This document shows, piece after piece, positions 8,011 to 17,150 of a stretch of DNA of 53,589 bases (positions are counted from its first letter, which is position 1; the number at the start of each line of letters is the position of its first letter). The translations under genes were made by a program, and so were the position numbers. The notes beneath the pieces were generated by a model that did no database searches, was not told where the DNA came from, and worked only from the letters and a program-made list of their open reading frames with translations. The DNA is from Clostridiales bacterium (GTDB taxonomy: Bacteria > Bacillota > Clostridia > Peptostreptococcales > Anaerovoracaceae): positions 1 through 53,589 of the forward strand of contig JABZIP010000009.1 of NCBI GenBank assembly GCA_015258265.1. The letters run 5' to 3'.

Positions 8011-9579
8011 ATGAAAAAAATTTTATCATTTGCTTTGGTTCTCGCGATGGTTGCGGTTTTGTTTGCAGGCTGCGGCGGAAATAGCGGATCGGATAGCAAT
8101 AGCGGAGAGAAGGTGCTGAATTTTGGCTGTCAGATGTACACTGACGGTGTTGTAAACAGCGTTATGGATGAAAACGCCGGTTGGAATGCTATGCGTTACG
8201 GAATTACAGAAGCGCTTTTCAAGTTCAACGACAAAATGGAAGTAGAGCCTTGGCTTGCCGATAGCTATACTGTAAACGACGAGCATACCGAGTGGGTAAT
8301 CACTTTGAAAAAAGGTATCAAATTTTCAGATGGTGATTTGCTGACTCCTTCAAAGGTTAAAGCGACATTTGATTATCTGAAGAAGAACGGACCGTCGGGA
8401 TCGGCAAAACCTGAGAAATATCTTGAGTTTGAGGCAAAGGTTACTGCAGATGACGATGCAAATACTATTACCATAGTAACATCAAAGCCGTATGCGAACT
8501 TGGCAGGACAGCTTGCACATCCTACTATGGCTATAATAGATGTAGAGCACACCAAGAATTTTGATAACGGTGTAATAGGAACAGGACCGTACATGATTGA
8601 AAAATTTGGGGGCGTCGGTGTCGGATATACAATGGTTAAAAATCCGAATTATAGAGAAGATGTTCCATATGACAAAGTAAACATCATGTTCATGGGAGAT
8701 GCTTCTGCAAAGACAATGGCTCTTCAAAGCGGTCAGGTAGACCTCGTGGAAAATATTACCAATGTTTCGGACATCAAAGAATTCCAAAAAAACAAGGACT
8801 TTACAGTTGACATAGCATCAGGTGTTCGCTGCGGATTTTCATGGATGAATTTCAAAGGGGTACTTGCAAATAAGACGCTTAGACAAGCGATACTCATGGG
8901 TATTGACAATGATACAATTTGCAAGTCAAAGACAATTGGCGGATTGTATACTCCGGGATTTTCGGTATTGCCGTCAACGCTTAATTACGGTTACGACAAA
9001 TTGAAAAATCCATATACCTACAATCCTGAAAAGGCTAAAAAATTACTCGATGATGCAGGAATAGTAGACACAAACGGGGATGGAATTAGAGAAATAAACG
9101 GCAAGAACATTGAACTTAGATATGTATCTTATGAAAATAGATTGCTGAACGACTTTTCAAATGCACACATACAGTATCTAACAGAAATTGGAATCGGCTG
9201 CAAAGCGGATTACGGTTCATCTGACGATCAGTGGAGCAAGCTGGCTGCAGGAGAATACGATTTTAACAATAACAACTGGACTACTGTAGGAACAGGAGAT
9301 CCGTTTGCATATATGGCAAACTGGGCTACGGACAGTACATATTGCAGTTATTCAAATCCCGAATACGACAAGCTCTTCAATGAGTTAAAAGGTGAAATGA
9401 ATGCAGATAAGCGTGCAAAATTGATATTCAAAATGCAGCAGATACTCGTAGATGATGCAGTGGCTATCATAGACGGATATTATAACTCTTCGATGATTTA
9501 TTCAAAGAAAGTTGGACAGGCACATATTCATACGGCGGATTATTATTGGTTGACTACGGAAATAAAGCCTGCAAGCTAG
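8011..9579 (+). CDS. ABC transporter solute-binding lipoprotein, family 5 (peptide/nickel type)
   Basis: 522 residues. A lipoprotein signal peptide has a lipobox LFAGC with Cys21 as the anchoring residue, followed by a Gly/Ser/Asn linker. The body is a family 5 extracellular solute-binding protein, as in DppA, OppA and NikA (for example VIGTGPYMIEKF near residue 190). It would capture the solute outside the membrane and pass it to the following permeases. The family binds peptides, nickel chelates, haem and other small molecules, and sequence alone does not fix the ligand. Control by a B12 riboswitch points to a corrinoid, cobalt or a B12-sparing substrate (inference). The start has AAAGAAAGGAATACTGAA upstream. 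Confidence 0.88.
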   Translation: MKKILSFALVLAMVAVLFAGCGGNSGSDSNSGEKVLNFGCQMYTDGVVNSVMDENAGWNAMRYGITEALFKFNDKMEVEPWLADSYTVNDEHTEWVITLKKGIKFSDGDLLTPSKVKATFDYLKKNGPSGSAKPEKYLEFEAKVTADDDANTITIVTSKPYANLAGQLAHPTMAIIDVEHTKNFDNGVIGTGPYMIEKFGGVGVGYTMVKNPNYREDVPYDKVNIMFMGDASAKTMALQSGQVDLVENITNVSDIKEFQKNKDFTVDIASGVRCGFSWMNFKGVLANKTLRQAILMGIDNDTICKSKTIGGLYTPGFSVLPSTLNYGYDKLKNPYTYNPEKAKKLLDDAGIVDTNGDGIREINGKNIELRYVSYENRLLNDFSNAHIQYLTEIGIGCKADYGSSDDQWSKLAAGEYDFNNNNWTTVGTGDPFAYMANWATDSTYCSYSNPEYDKLFNELKGEMNADKRAKLIFKMQQILVDDAVAIIDGYYNSSMIYSKKVGQAHIHTADYYWLTTEIKPAS

Positions 9580-9586
9580 AAATGTT

Positions 9587-9625
9587 AAAGCTCCTGTCAT
9601 TTAGAGTACGATGACGGGAGCTTTT
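9587..9625 (+). terminator. Intra-operon terminator between binding protein and permease
   Basis: AAAGCTCCTGTCAT pairs with ATGACGGGAGCTTT (14 bp, one G-U) around a 10-base loop, ending in TTTTT. It probably lowers expression of the permease and ATPase genes relative to the binding protein. Confidence 0.75.
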
Positions 9626-9657
9626 TGTATAATTTAATTGAAAGGTAGTGGACAAAT

Positions 9658-10596
9658 TTGAATAAGAAACAGATTTTAATTCGTCTTTTCCAAATTGCTA
9701 TAGTGCTGATAGGAATCAGCTTTATAACATTTATTTTGACATATCTCTCGCCCGGAGATCCTGTGCGCAATATGTATACGGCAACCGGCGTTATGCCTAC
9801 AGAGGAGATGGTAGAGCAAACGAGGCAGGAACTTGGTTTGAATGATCCATTTGCGATTCAATATTTTCGCTGGCTTTCAAATTGTTTTCATGGAAATTTC
9901 GGAAAATCATATTCGCTAAACAAGGATGTAATGGAATTGCTTGCTGCAAGAGTGTTGCCTACGCTTAAACTTGCAGGGTTTTCGCTTGTGATGATGCTTG
10001 CTATTTCAGTGCCTCTTGGTGTAGTATCGGCGTTGAAAAAGAACACAATTCCGGATTATATCATAAGGGGAATAACGTTTTTAGGCTGCTCTATGCCAAA
10101 TTTTTGGGTAGGACTTTTACTCATGCTTTTGTTTTGTGTAAAACTGAGAATATTTCCGGTTATAAGCGCAACAGGAGATTTCAGAGGATTGTTTTTACCC
10201 GCGCTTACGCTTGCTATTGCAATGTCGGCAAAATATACAAGACAGGTTAGAACGGCGGTACTCGAAGAGCTTAGCCAAGATTATGTTATAGGAGCTGAAG
10301 CTCGGGGAATTAAGAGGAGCAAAATTATTTGGGGGAATGTGTTTCCGAATGCTTTACTTCCTCTCGTAACCATGCTTGGACTGTCAATTGGTAGTTTACT
10401 GGGGGGAACGGCAGTTGTAGAAGTAATTTTTTCGTATCCCGGACTTGGGAATTTAGCGGTTTCTGCTATCACATCAAGTGATTACAACTTAATTCAGGGG
10501 TATGTTCTGTGGATGTGTTTGATTTACATGACGATAAATCTGATTGTAGACGCATCGTATGTATACATAGATCCGCGTATGAGAATAAAGGAGTAG
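9658..10596 (+). CDS. ABC transporter permease, DppB/NikB type
   Basis: 312 residues, about six membrane spans. It has the typical N-terminal span, the conserved PGDP motif near residue 32, and the EAA loop region (GAEARGIKRSKIIWGNVFPNALLP, split near residues 213-236) that contacts the ATPase. The start is TTG at 9658: no in-frame ATG precedes the required first helix, and AAAGG lies 12 bp upstream. It forms the translocation pore with the next gene, 4 bp downstream. Confidence 0.9.
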   Translation: MNKKQILIRLFQIAIVLIGISFITFILTYLSPGDPVRNMYTATGVMPTEEMVEQTRQELGLNDPFAIQYFRWLSNCFHGNFGKSYSLNKDVMELLAARVLPTLKLAGFSLVMMLAISVPLGVVSALKKNTIPDYIIRGITFLGCSMPNFWVGLLLMLLFCVKLRIFPVISATGDFRGLFLPALTLAIAMSAKYTRQVRTAVLEELSQDYVIGAEARGIKRSKIIWGNVFPNALLPLVTMLGLSIGSLLGGTAVVEVIFSYPGLGNLAVSAITSSDYNLIQGYVLWMCLIYMTINLIVDASYVYIDPRMRIKE

Positions 10597-10600
10597 GTCT

Positions 10601-11428
10601 ATGAAAATAGTAAAATTTTTAAACGCAAACAGGCAGTTTACTTTATTCTTATTTTTAGCCTGTCTTATAGTTTTAATGGCGATATTTGCACCTGTTGTTA
10701 CGGGAGGAGTGGATCCGTTAAAGGGCAATATTTCCAATGCTCTTATGGAACCGTCAAAGGAACACATATTCGGTACCGACAAGATGGGGAGAGATATATT
10801 TGCCAGAGTAATATACGGAGCCAGAATTTCTCTTACATCAACATTCGGCGTTGTAGGCTTGATATTTTTGGTAGGTACGATAATGGGCGTATTGGCAGGA
10901 TACTTTAGAGGCTTTGTGGATTCGGCAATAATGCGTATTGCAGATATGATGCTTGCATTTCCGGGGCTTGTTTTGGCACTTGCAGTGGCAGGAATCATGG
11001 GAGCCAGCATTCGTAATGCTATAATAGCAATAGTAATTGTAAACTGGACTAAATACGCAAGGCTTGCTCGCTCGCTTGTTTTGAAAATAAGGGATAGAGA
11101 TTATGTATCGGCGGCTATAGTAACGGGTTCCAAAACGCCGTATATGCTTTTTAGATATATGCTTCCAAATGCTTTGCCTACATTGATAATCACAGCCGCA
11201 ACTGATATAGGTGCGATGATGCTTGAGCTTGCTGCTCTTTCTTTTCTTGGATTTGGAGCAAAACCGCCTGCGCCGGAATGGGGATTTATGCTAAACGAGG
11301 GTAGAGCTGCGATGCAAACTGCGCCGTGGCTTATGATTTTCCCCGGACTTGCAATTTTTATAGTAGTTGTTGTATTTAATATGCTTGGAGATTCAATAAG
11401 AGATATTTTGGATCCGAGGGCTGAATAA
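10601..11428 (+). CDS. ABC transporter permease, DppC/NikC type
   Basis: 275 residues, the second pore subunit. The N-terminal span (about 13-33) is followed by the conserved FGTDKMGRDIFARVIYGAR stretch near residues 57-75 and the EAA loop near residues 170-190. LSFLGFGAKPPAPEWG is the family signature late in the protein. The ATG has AAGGAGTAGGTCT ahead. It sits 4 bp after the other permease and 11 bp before the first ATPase. Confidence 0.92.
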   Translation: MKIVKFLNANRQFTLFLFLACLIVLMAIFAPVVTGGVDPLKGNISNALMEPSKEHIFGTDKMGRDIFARVIYGARISLTSTFGVVGLIFLVGTIMGVLAGYFRGFVDSAIMRIADMMLAFPGLVLALAVAGIMGASIRNAIIAIVIVNWTKYARLARSLVLKIRDRDYVSAAIVTGSKTPYMLFRYMLPNALPTLIITAATDIGAMMLELAALSFLGFGAKPPAPEWGFMLNEGRAAMQTAPWLMIFPGLAIFIVVVVFNMLGDSIRDILDPRAE

Positions 11429-11439
11429 GGAGCTGTACG

Positions 11440-12222
11440 ATGTTAAAAGTAGATAATATAACAATTTCATATAAAGGCAATCCTGTGGTGAAAAATTTCA
11501 GTATGGATATGGAAAGAGGACGGATTATCAGTTTGGTAGGAGAGTCGGGAAGCGGAAAGACATCGGTAATTCGCGCGATTTTAGGACTTTTGCCTATAGG
11601 AGGGGAAGTGTCTTCGGGAGATATAATTTTTGACGGAGAATCTCTTCTTTCTTATTCGGAGGACAAGTGGAATCAAGCGCGCGGTACCAAACTTTCTATG
11701 ATATTCCAAGACAGCGGTGCAATGATGAATCCCACCAGAAAGATAGAAAGTGTATTTACAGAGTATATTTTGACGCATGAGAAAATTTCGAAGCAAGAAG
11801 CGTGGCAAAAAGCGAAAACGATGCTTGAACGCATGAATTTACCAAGTGCGGATAATGTAATGAAATCTTATCCGTTTCAGCTTTCCGGAGGTATGCGTCA
11901 GCGCGTAGGTATTGCTATGAGCATGACGTATAGTCCTGAGCTTTTGCTTGCCGATGAACCGACATCTGCGCTTGATGTAACTACGCAGGCGCAAATAGTA
12001 AGGCAGATGATGGAACTTAGAGATGAGTATAATACGAGTATTATAATGGTAACTCACAATATGGGAGTAGCGACATATATGTCGGATTACATTATAGTAA
12101 TGAAAGACGGAAATATAGTCGATGAAGGTGATAGAAATCATATACTGAAGGAATCTGAAAGCGAATATACTAAAACGCTCATAAAAGCGGTTCCGTCTAT
12201 GGGAGGTGAGCGATATGTATGA
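11440..12222 (+). CDS. ABC transporter ATP-binding protein, DppD/NikD type
   Basis: 260 residues. Walker A GESGSGKTS near residue 34, Q-loop FQDSG, signature LSGGMRQRVGIA near residue 148, Walker B LLLADEPTSALD, and the H-loop in VTHNMG. It is shorter than the usual ~320 residues of DppD because the C-terminal oligopeptide-type extension with its Cys cluster is missing, while the partner ATPase keeps that cluster. It energises import with the next gene product. Its end overlaps the next start by 8 bp. Confidence 0.92.
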   Translation: MLKVDNITISYKGNPVVKNFSMDMERGRIISLVGESGSGKTSVIRAILGLLPIGGEVSSGDIIFDGESLLSYSEDKWNQARGTKLSMIFQDSGAMMNPTRKIESVFTEYILTHEKISKQEAWQKAKTMLERMNLPSADNVMKSYPFQLSGGMRQRVGIAMSMTYSPELLLADEPTSALDVTTQAQIVRQMMELRDEYNTSIIMVTHNMGVATYMSDYIIVMKDGNIVDEGDRNHILKESESEYTKTLIKAVPSMGGERYV

Positions 12223-13174
12223 TATCGGTGAGGTAATACTGGAAACAAAAAACGTATCGAAGCATTTTCCTGCTTCGGGAGGTAGAACCCTTATTGCAAA
12301 CAACGATATAAACCTCAAAATGTATAAGGGAAAAACGCTTGGACTTGTGGGAGAGTCGGGTTGCGGAAAAAGTACGCTTATGCGCATGCTCGTATCTTTG
12401 GATGAACCGACATCGGGACAGATTCTTCTCAAAGGCGAAGATATTTCAAAACTCAAAGGTGAAGAAAAAAGGCTTCGTCGGCAGTATATACAAATGGTAT
12501 TCCAAGATCCGACATCATCATTCAATCCTAAAATGAAAATTAGGGATATAATTTGCGAACCTCTCATGAATTTCAACAGGATAAAACCGTCAGAAAAAGA
12601 TGAGGCTTGTAAAAAACTGCTGAAAATGGTTGAATTGCCTGAAGAATTTGCAAACAGGTATCCGCACAATATGAGCGGGGGACAAAGGCAGAGAGTGGCT
12701 ATAGCAAGGGCGCTTGCGCTTGAACCCGAAATAATCATAATGGACGAGGCAACCTCGGCGCTTGACGTTTCGGTGCAAAAGACTATTGTTGAGCTTATCG
12801 TAAAAATACAAAAAGAGAAGGGGATTACTATTGGATTTATATGCCACGATATGGCTTTGATACAGAGCTTTGCACATTATGTTGCGGTTATGTATTTGGG
12901 CAACGTGGTTGAACTTTTGCCTTCGGAAAATATTGCGGAGGAGTCGTTACATCCATATACAAGAGCGCTTGTTGCTTCGATATTCGACATAAATATGGAT
13001 TTTTCCAAACCGATTGAGAACTTGGAAAATGAAGTACCCAGTCCTCTTGATGTTCCGAGCGGATGCCCGTTTCAGAGCAGATGCAGTAAGTGCATGGATA
13101 TTTGTTTAAAAGAAGCGCCTAAACTTAAGGAAGTGAACGCAGGACACAGCGTGGCATGTCATTTGTACGATTAA
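12215..13174 (+). CDS. ABC transporter ATP-binding protein, DppF/NikE type
   Basis: 319 residues from ATG 12215. This start follows GGGAGGTG with an 8-bp gap; a GTG at 12206 lies inside the Shine-Dalgarno and is unlikely. Walker A GESGCGKST near residue 43, signature MSGGQRQRVAIARAL, Walker B IIIMDEATSALD, and H-loop CHDMA. The C-terminus carries the oligopeptide-transporter extension with CPFQSRCSKCMDIC, a Cys cluster known in some members to hold an Fe-S centre. It is the last gene of the riboswitch-controlled importer. Confidence 0.93.
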   Translation: MYDIGEVILETKNVSKHFPASGGRTLIANNDINLKMYKGKTLGLVGESGCGKSTLMRMLVSLDEPTSGQILLKGEDISKLKGEEKRLRRQYIQMVFQDPTSSFNPKMKIRDIICEPLMNFNRIKPSEKDEACKKLLKMVELPEEFANRYPHNMSGGQRQRVAIARALALEPEIIIMDEATSALDVSVQKTIVELIVKIQKEKGITIGFICHDMALIQSFAHYVAVMYLGNVVELLPSENIAEESLHPYTRALVASIFDINMDFSKPIENLENEVPSPLDVPSGCPFQSRCSKCMDICLKEAPKLKEVNAGHSVACHLYD

Positions 13175-13195
13175 ATTTAATAATATAATGTAAAT

Positions 13196-13238
13196 AGCCC
13201 GAGTAATCTGAACAAGAAATCTGCTTCGGGCTTATTTT
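13196..13238 (+). terminator. Probable terminator after the ABC importer
   Basis: AGCCCGA at 13196 pairs with TCGGGCT ending near 13232 around a long loop; a short T-rich stretch follows. Moderate strength. Confidence 0.5.
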
Positions 13239-13250
13239 GAAGGATAAAAA

Positions 13251-14597
13251 ATGTACGAAATTGAAGATTCGAAAACGGCTTATAAAAAATATCTGGAAGT
13301 GGCATTTCCTGCTGCAATGCAGGGGCTTCTTTTGGATCTTATGCTGGCAATAGATCTTGCAATGGTAGGAGGACTGGGTGCAGATGCACTTGCTTCTGTC
13401 GGAATCATGAGTCAGCCGAGGATGGTTTTGCTGGTACTTGTACGTTCACTATCCGTAGCTGTTACGGCTATGGTTGCACGCAGAAAAGGCGAGGGAAGAA
13501 TTTCCGAGATGAACGGAATACTTAAGCAAGCGATAGCGTTGACATTTTCGATATATATTCCAATGCTTATTGCCGCATTTTGCTTTTTGCCTGAAATAAT
13601 ATCGTTTGCAGGCGGTAAAGGTGAATTGATAATCGAAGGGGCGGTGTACGGAAAATACATAGTTGTAGGGCTGTTTTTTGCGGCTTTTACACAAATTGTA
13701 AGCGCTGCATTGATAGGCATAGGCTATACAAGGGTTGTTTTTAAAGCAAATGCGGTAGGTAATGTGGTAAATACTATATTCAATATCCTGCTTATACATG
13801 GAATTTGGCTATTTCCGAGGATGGAAATAGCAGGGGCGGGACTAGCCACATTGATTGGAAATATTATTACAGCGGCGATAATATTTGTTGTAATCCTAAA
13901 TAAAAATCACGAGCTTAATATTGTAGACGGCTCCTCGTGGAAATTTTCGAAAACTAATGCGCGTACTTTTTTGAAGATCGGTTTGCCGGCACTTGGTGAG
14001 CAGTCCTTTGAAAGGTTCGGTATGTTCACATACACCAAAATGGTTGCGGGGCTTGGAGTACTTCAACTTGCTACACATCAGGTTTGTATGAATTTGACAG
14101 ATATTTTTTATTCGTTTTCTATGGGACTTGGCTATGCAAGTGCAGCACACACGGGGCAATGGCTTGGAAAAGGTCGTGAGGATGCAGCAAAGGAGTATGG
14201 TAAAATCGGGCTTAAGGTTGGAGTTTTGATAGCGGTAGTCTTTTGCGCAATATGTATAATCGGCAGACATATATTGATTGATATTTATACGGATGATACG
14301 GAGGTCATAAAGCTGGGCTCGAATATAATTATCATCCTTGCAATTGCATCTTTTCCGCAAGCAATTCAACTTGTGTGTTCGGGGGTATTGAAAGGGGCGG
14401 GCGACAGTTTCTATGTGATGATTTATTCGCTTTTTGTTATTGCGATATTCCGTCCGATTTTGACTTATGTATTGTGTTTTAAATTTAATATGGGATTATA
14501 TGGCGCTTGGATAGCGGTGATGACTGACCAAAGTTTGAGAATGTTGTTTGCGTATACGCGATTTATGAGCGGAAAGTGGATGCACATAAAAATATAA
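13251..14597 (+). CDS. MATE-family multidrug/cation exporter
   Basis: 448 residues, the normal MATE length, with about 12 membrane spans in two similar halves (about 10-220 and 235-445). The first half carries the DLAMVGGLGADALASVGI stretch typical of the first MATE helices; the second half has GLPALGEQSFERFG at the same relative position. MATE proteins expel cationic drugs or metabolites using Na+ or H+. The substrate is unknown. The ATG follows GAAGGATAAAAA. It lies 76 bp after the ABC operon beyond a weak terminator and has its own terminator at 14612. Confidence 0.9.
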   Translation: MYEIEDSKTAYKKYLEVAFPAAMQGLLLDLMLAIDLAMVGGLGADALASVGIMSQPRMVLLVLVRSLSVAVTAMVARRKGEGRISEMNGILKQAIALTFSIYIPMLIAAFCFLPEIISFAGGKGELIIEGAVYGKYIVVGLFFAAFTQIVSAALIGIGYTRVVFKANAVGNVVNTIFNILLIHGIWLFPRMEIAGAGLATLIGNIITAAIIFVVILNKNHELNIVDGSSWKFSKTNARTFLKIGLPALGEQSFERFGMFTYTKMVAGLGVLQLATHQVCMNLTDIFYSFSMGLGYASAAHTGQWLGKGREDAAKEYGKIGLKVGVLIAVVFCAICIIGRHILIDIYTDDTEVIKLGSNIIIILAIASFPQAIQLVCSGVLKGAGDSFYVMIYSLFVIAIFRPILTYVLCFKFNMGLYGAWIAVMTDQSLRMLFAYTRFMSGKWMHIKI

Positions 14598-14611
14598 TTG
14601 CAAAAGATAAA

Positions 14612-14664
14612 AAAAACAGCCATATGTGAGGCTTGGTTGCTCAGGCTTTACATTGGCTTTTTTA
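14612..14664 (+). terminator. Terminator after the MATE gene
   Basis: AACAGCCATATGTGAGGCTT pairs imperfectly with AGGCTTTACATTGGCT and is followed by TTTTTT. It overlaps the -35 region of the glyA promoter. Confidence 0.6.
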
Positions 14665-14675
14665 TGTGGTAGAAT
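14647..14675 (+). promoter_or_regulatory. Promoter of glyA
   Basis: TTTACA, 17-bp spacer ending TGG, TAGAAT (extended -10). The -35 lies in the descending arm of the upstream terminator. Confidence 0.6.
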
Positions 14676-14710
14676 AAAAAACAAAACTTTTAAAGATTCG
14701 GGAGGGGAAA

Positions 14711-15943
14711 ATGCAAAAATACGAATATTTGAGCAAAGAAGATCCGCAAGTATTTGACATAATGCAAAAGGAGCTGGAAAGACAAAAAGGAAATTTGGAG
14801 CTTATAGCATCTGAAAATATAGTAAGTGATGCGGTTATGGAAGCCATGGGTACTTGCTTTACAAACAAATATGCGGAGGGATATCCTGCAAAACGCTATT
14901 ATGGCGGATGTGAGCATATTGACGAATTGGAAAATCTGGCTATTGAAAGAGCCAAGAAGCTCTTCGGTGCAGAGCATGCAAATGTACAGCCTCACTCAGG
15001 CTCACAAGCAAATATGGGCGTGTATTTTGCAATGTTGAATTTCGGAGATACAGTACTGGGCATGGATTTATCGCAAGGCGGACATTTGACACATGGATCT
15101 CCTGTAAATATTTCCGGAACTTATTTTAAATTTTTTGATTACGGTGTAGACGATGCAACCGAGCAGATTGATTACGAGGTGTTTCGTCAAAGAGCGCTTG
15201 AGGTAAAACCTAAGATGATAGTAGCAGGTGCAAGCGCGTATGCAAGAAAGATAGATTTCGCAAAAATGGCGGAGGTTGCAAAAGAGGTCGGAGCATATTT
15301 TATGGTTGATATGGCTCATATTGCAGGACTTGTTGCGGCGGGACTTCACCAAAATCCTTGCGAATATGCGGATTTTGTAACAACGACGACTCACAAAACT
15401 TTAAGAGGACCAAGAGGGGGTCTGATTCTTTGTAAAGCCGAGTATGCTGCAAAGATAGATAAGGCTATCTTCCCCGGAATTCAAGGCGGACCTCTTGAAC
15501 ATATAATCGCTTCAAAAGCGGTATGCTTCGGAGAGGCATTGAAAGACGATTTCAAGGAATACCAAAAGCAAATTTTGGCAAATGCGAAAGCACTCGCAAA
15601 AGGCTTGCAGGAAAGAGGCTTTAAATTGGTTTCCGGCGGTACCGACAATCACCTTATGCTTATCAGCTTGATAGGAAGCGATATGACAGGGAAGGAAGCT
15701 GAAACCAAATTGGATTTGGCAAGAATTACAGTAAATAAGAATTCTATACCTAACGATCCGCAGAGTTTCTTCAAAACATCCGGACTTCGCATAGGAACAC
15801 CTGCCGTTACAACAAGAGGAATGAAGGAAGCGGAAATGGAGCTTATAGCGGAAGCTATACATTTGGTGTTACACGAAGATAAGATAGAAGAAGCAAAGAA
15901 AATCGTAAAAGAGTTGACTGACAAGTTTCCAATTTACGAATAA
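14711..15943 (+). CDS. glyA: Serine hydroxymethyltransferase
   Basis: 410 residues, the usual length. A PLP enzyme that converts serine and tetrahydrofolate to glycine and 5,10-methylenetetrahydrofolate. The cofactor lysine is Lys229 in TTTTHKTLRGPRGG. Other family stretches are SENIVSDAV near residue 36, the GGxEHID-like segment near 62, and HSGSQANMGVYFAM near 97. The ATG at 14711 has GGGAGGGGAAA just ahead. It is monocistronic between its own promoter and a hairpin at 15973. Confidence 0.97.
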   Translation: MQKYEYLSKEDPQVFDIMQKELERQKGNLELIASENIVSDAVMEAMGTCFTNKYAEGYPAKRYYGGCEHIDELENLAIERAKKLFGAEHANVQPHSGSQANMGVYFAMLNFGDTVLGMDLSQGGHLTHGSPVNISGTYFKFFDYGVDDATEQIDYEVFRQRALEVKPKMIVAGASAYARKIDFAKMAEVAKEVGAYFMVDMAHIAGLVAAGLHQNPCEYADFVTTTTHKTLRGPRGGLILCKAEYAAKIDKAIFPGIQGGPLEHIIASKAVCFGEALKDDFKEYQKQILANAKALAKGLQERGFKLVSGGTDNHLMLISLIGSDMTGKEAETKLDLARITVNKNSIPNDPQSFFKTSGLRIGTPAVTTRGMKEAEMELIAEAIHLVLHEDKIEEAKKIVKELTDKFPIYE

Positions 15944-15973
15944 CATTTAAAGAATTTTACGAATTTAAAATAG

Positions 15974-16003
15974 GCACTCGCGCAGGGTGCTTATTTTGTT
16001 TTT
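15974..16003 (+). terminator. Terminator after glyA
   Basis: GCACTC, loop, GGGTGC (6-bp stem with one G-U), then TTATTTTGTTTTT. Confidence 0.5.
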
Positions 16004-16061
16004 AAAGCACCAAAAATATCAAATAAATTTATTTGCAAAAACAAATTTATGATAAAAATAC

Positions 16062-16090
16062 TTGTAAAAATTCTTGGGCTGTGATAAAAT
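16062..16090 (+). promoter_or_regulatory. Promoter of the plsX-rnc-smc run
   Basis: TTGTAA, 17-bp spacer ending TGA, TAAAAT (extended -10), 46 bp ahead of the plsX start. An AT-rich imperfect inverted repeat lies just upstream (16023-16051). Confidence 0.65.
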
Positions 16091-16136
16091 AAACTATTGT
16101 GAATAGATTGAAGTTCCAATTTAAACGGAGGAATAA

Positions 16137-17150
16137 ATGAATATAATTTTAGACGGCATGGGGGGAGATAACGCTCCTTTGGAGATAGTAAAGGGTGCGG
16201 TTGAGGCATCCGAGCTTATCAAGGAAAAGATTACAATTGTCGGAGATGAAAAGCTCATATTAGCGGAGCTTTCAAAATACAATTATGACGAAACGAAAAT
16301 TTCGGTAGCGCATGCGGAAGATGTGATAGAAAATACAGATTCGCCTGTAAAAGCAATACGTACAAAAAAGAATTCGTCCATGGTAGTAGGCATGGAGATG
16401 CTTAGAAACGGTGAAGGAGATTTATTTATATCGGCGGGAAATAGCGGAGCATTGCTTGCAGGAAGTCTTTTTATAATAGGCAGGGTACAAGGCATTGATA
16501 GACCTGCACTTGCTATGATTTATCCTATAATGGGTGCGCAGCCTTCATTGCTTTTGGATGCAGGCGCAAATGCGGAATGTAAGCCTGAAAATCTTTTGGA
16601 ATTTGCTACAATGGGAAGCATTTATTTAGAGAAGGTTTTGGGAAGGGAAAACCCGAGCATAGGGCTTGTAAATGTCGGTGCTGAGGAAACAAAAGGAACT
16701 ACAGTTTGTAAGGCGGCATATGAATTGCTTGCAAAAAGTAAACTGAATTTCATAGGAAATGTAGAAGCAAGAGATATTCCTTTTGCCGCAAGCGATGTGC
16801 TGGTTTGCGACGGCTTTGTAGGTAATGTTGTTTTAAAACTTACGGAAGGTATGGCGCTGGCGCTGTTAACTCAGGTGAAGAAAAAATTCACCGAAGGACT
16901 TAAGGCTAAGGTTGGAGCGGCGTTACTATACGATAAGATGAAGGTGCTGAAAAACGAGTTCGATTACTCCGAATACGGGGGCGCGCCTATACTTGGGGTG
17001 AAAAAACCGATTGTAAAGATGCACGGTTCATCCAATGCAAATGCTGTAAAAAATTCAATTATTAAAGGCATATTCTTCGCAGAGAAGAATGTGGTTCAAA
17101 CGATTGCGGATTCTGTACTTGAGCTGGAGGAAATAAGTATAAGTGAGTAA
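16137..17150 (+). CDS. plsX: Phosphate acyltransferase PlsX
   Basis: 337 residues. Transfers the acyl group from acyl-ACP to phosphate, making acyl-phosphate for PlsY, whose gene lies 7 kb downstream in the same direction. Family features are the N-terminal DGMGGDNAP, SAGNSGALLAG near residue 101, and the C-terminal GGAPILGVKKPIVKMHGSS. The ATG follows GGAGGAATAA. Its end overlaps the rnc start by 8 bp. In many Firmicutes acpP lies between plsX and rnc; here no such gene is present. Confidence 0.96.
   Translation: MNIILDGMGGDNAPLEIVKGAVEASELIKEKITIVGDEKLILAELSKYNYDETKISVAHAEDVIENTDSPVKAIRTKKNSSMVVGMEMLRNGEGDLFISAGNSGALLAGSLFIIGRVQGIDRPALAMIYPIMGAQPSLLLDAGANAECKPENLLEFATMGSIYLEKVLGRENPSIGLVNVGAEETKGTTVCKAAYELLAKSKLNFIGNVEARDIPFAASDVLVCDGFVGNVVLKLTEGMALALLTQVKKKFTEGLKAKVGAALLYDKMKVLKNEFDYSEYGGAPILGVKKPIVKMHGSSNANAVKNSIIKGIFFAEKNVVQTIADSVLELEEISISE

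Noticed and set aside
16023..16051. Imperfect inverted repeat upstream of plsX as a FapR-type operator
   Set aside because: It does not match the known FapR sequence and is AT-rich, so chance similarity is likely.
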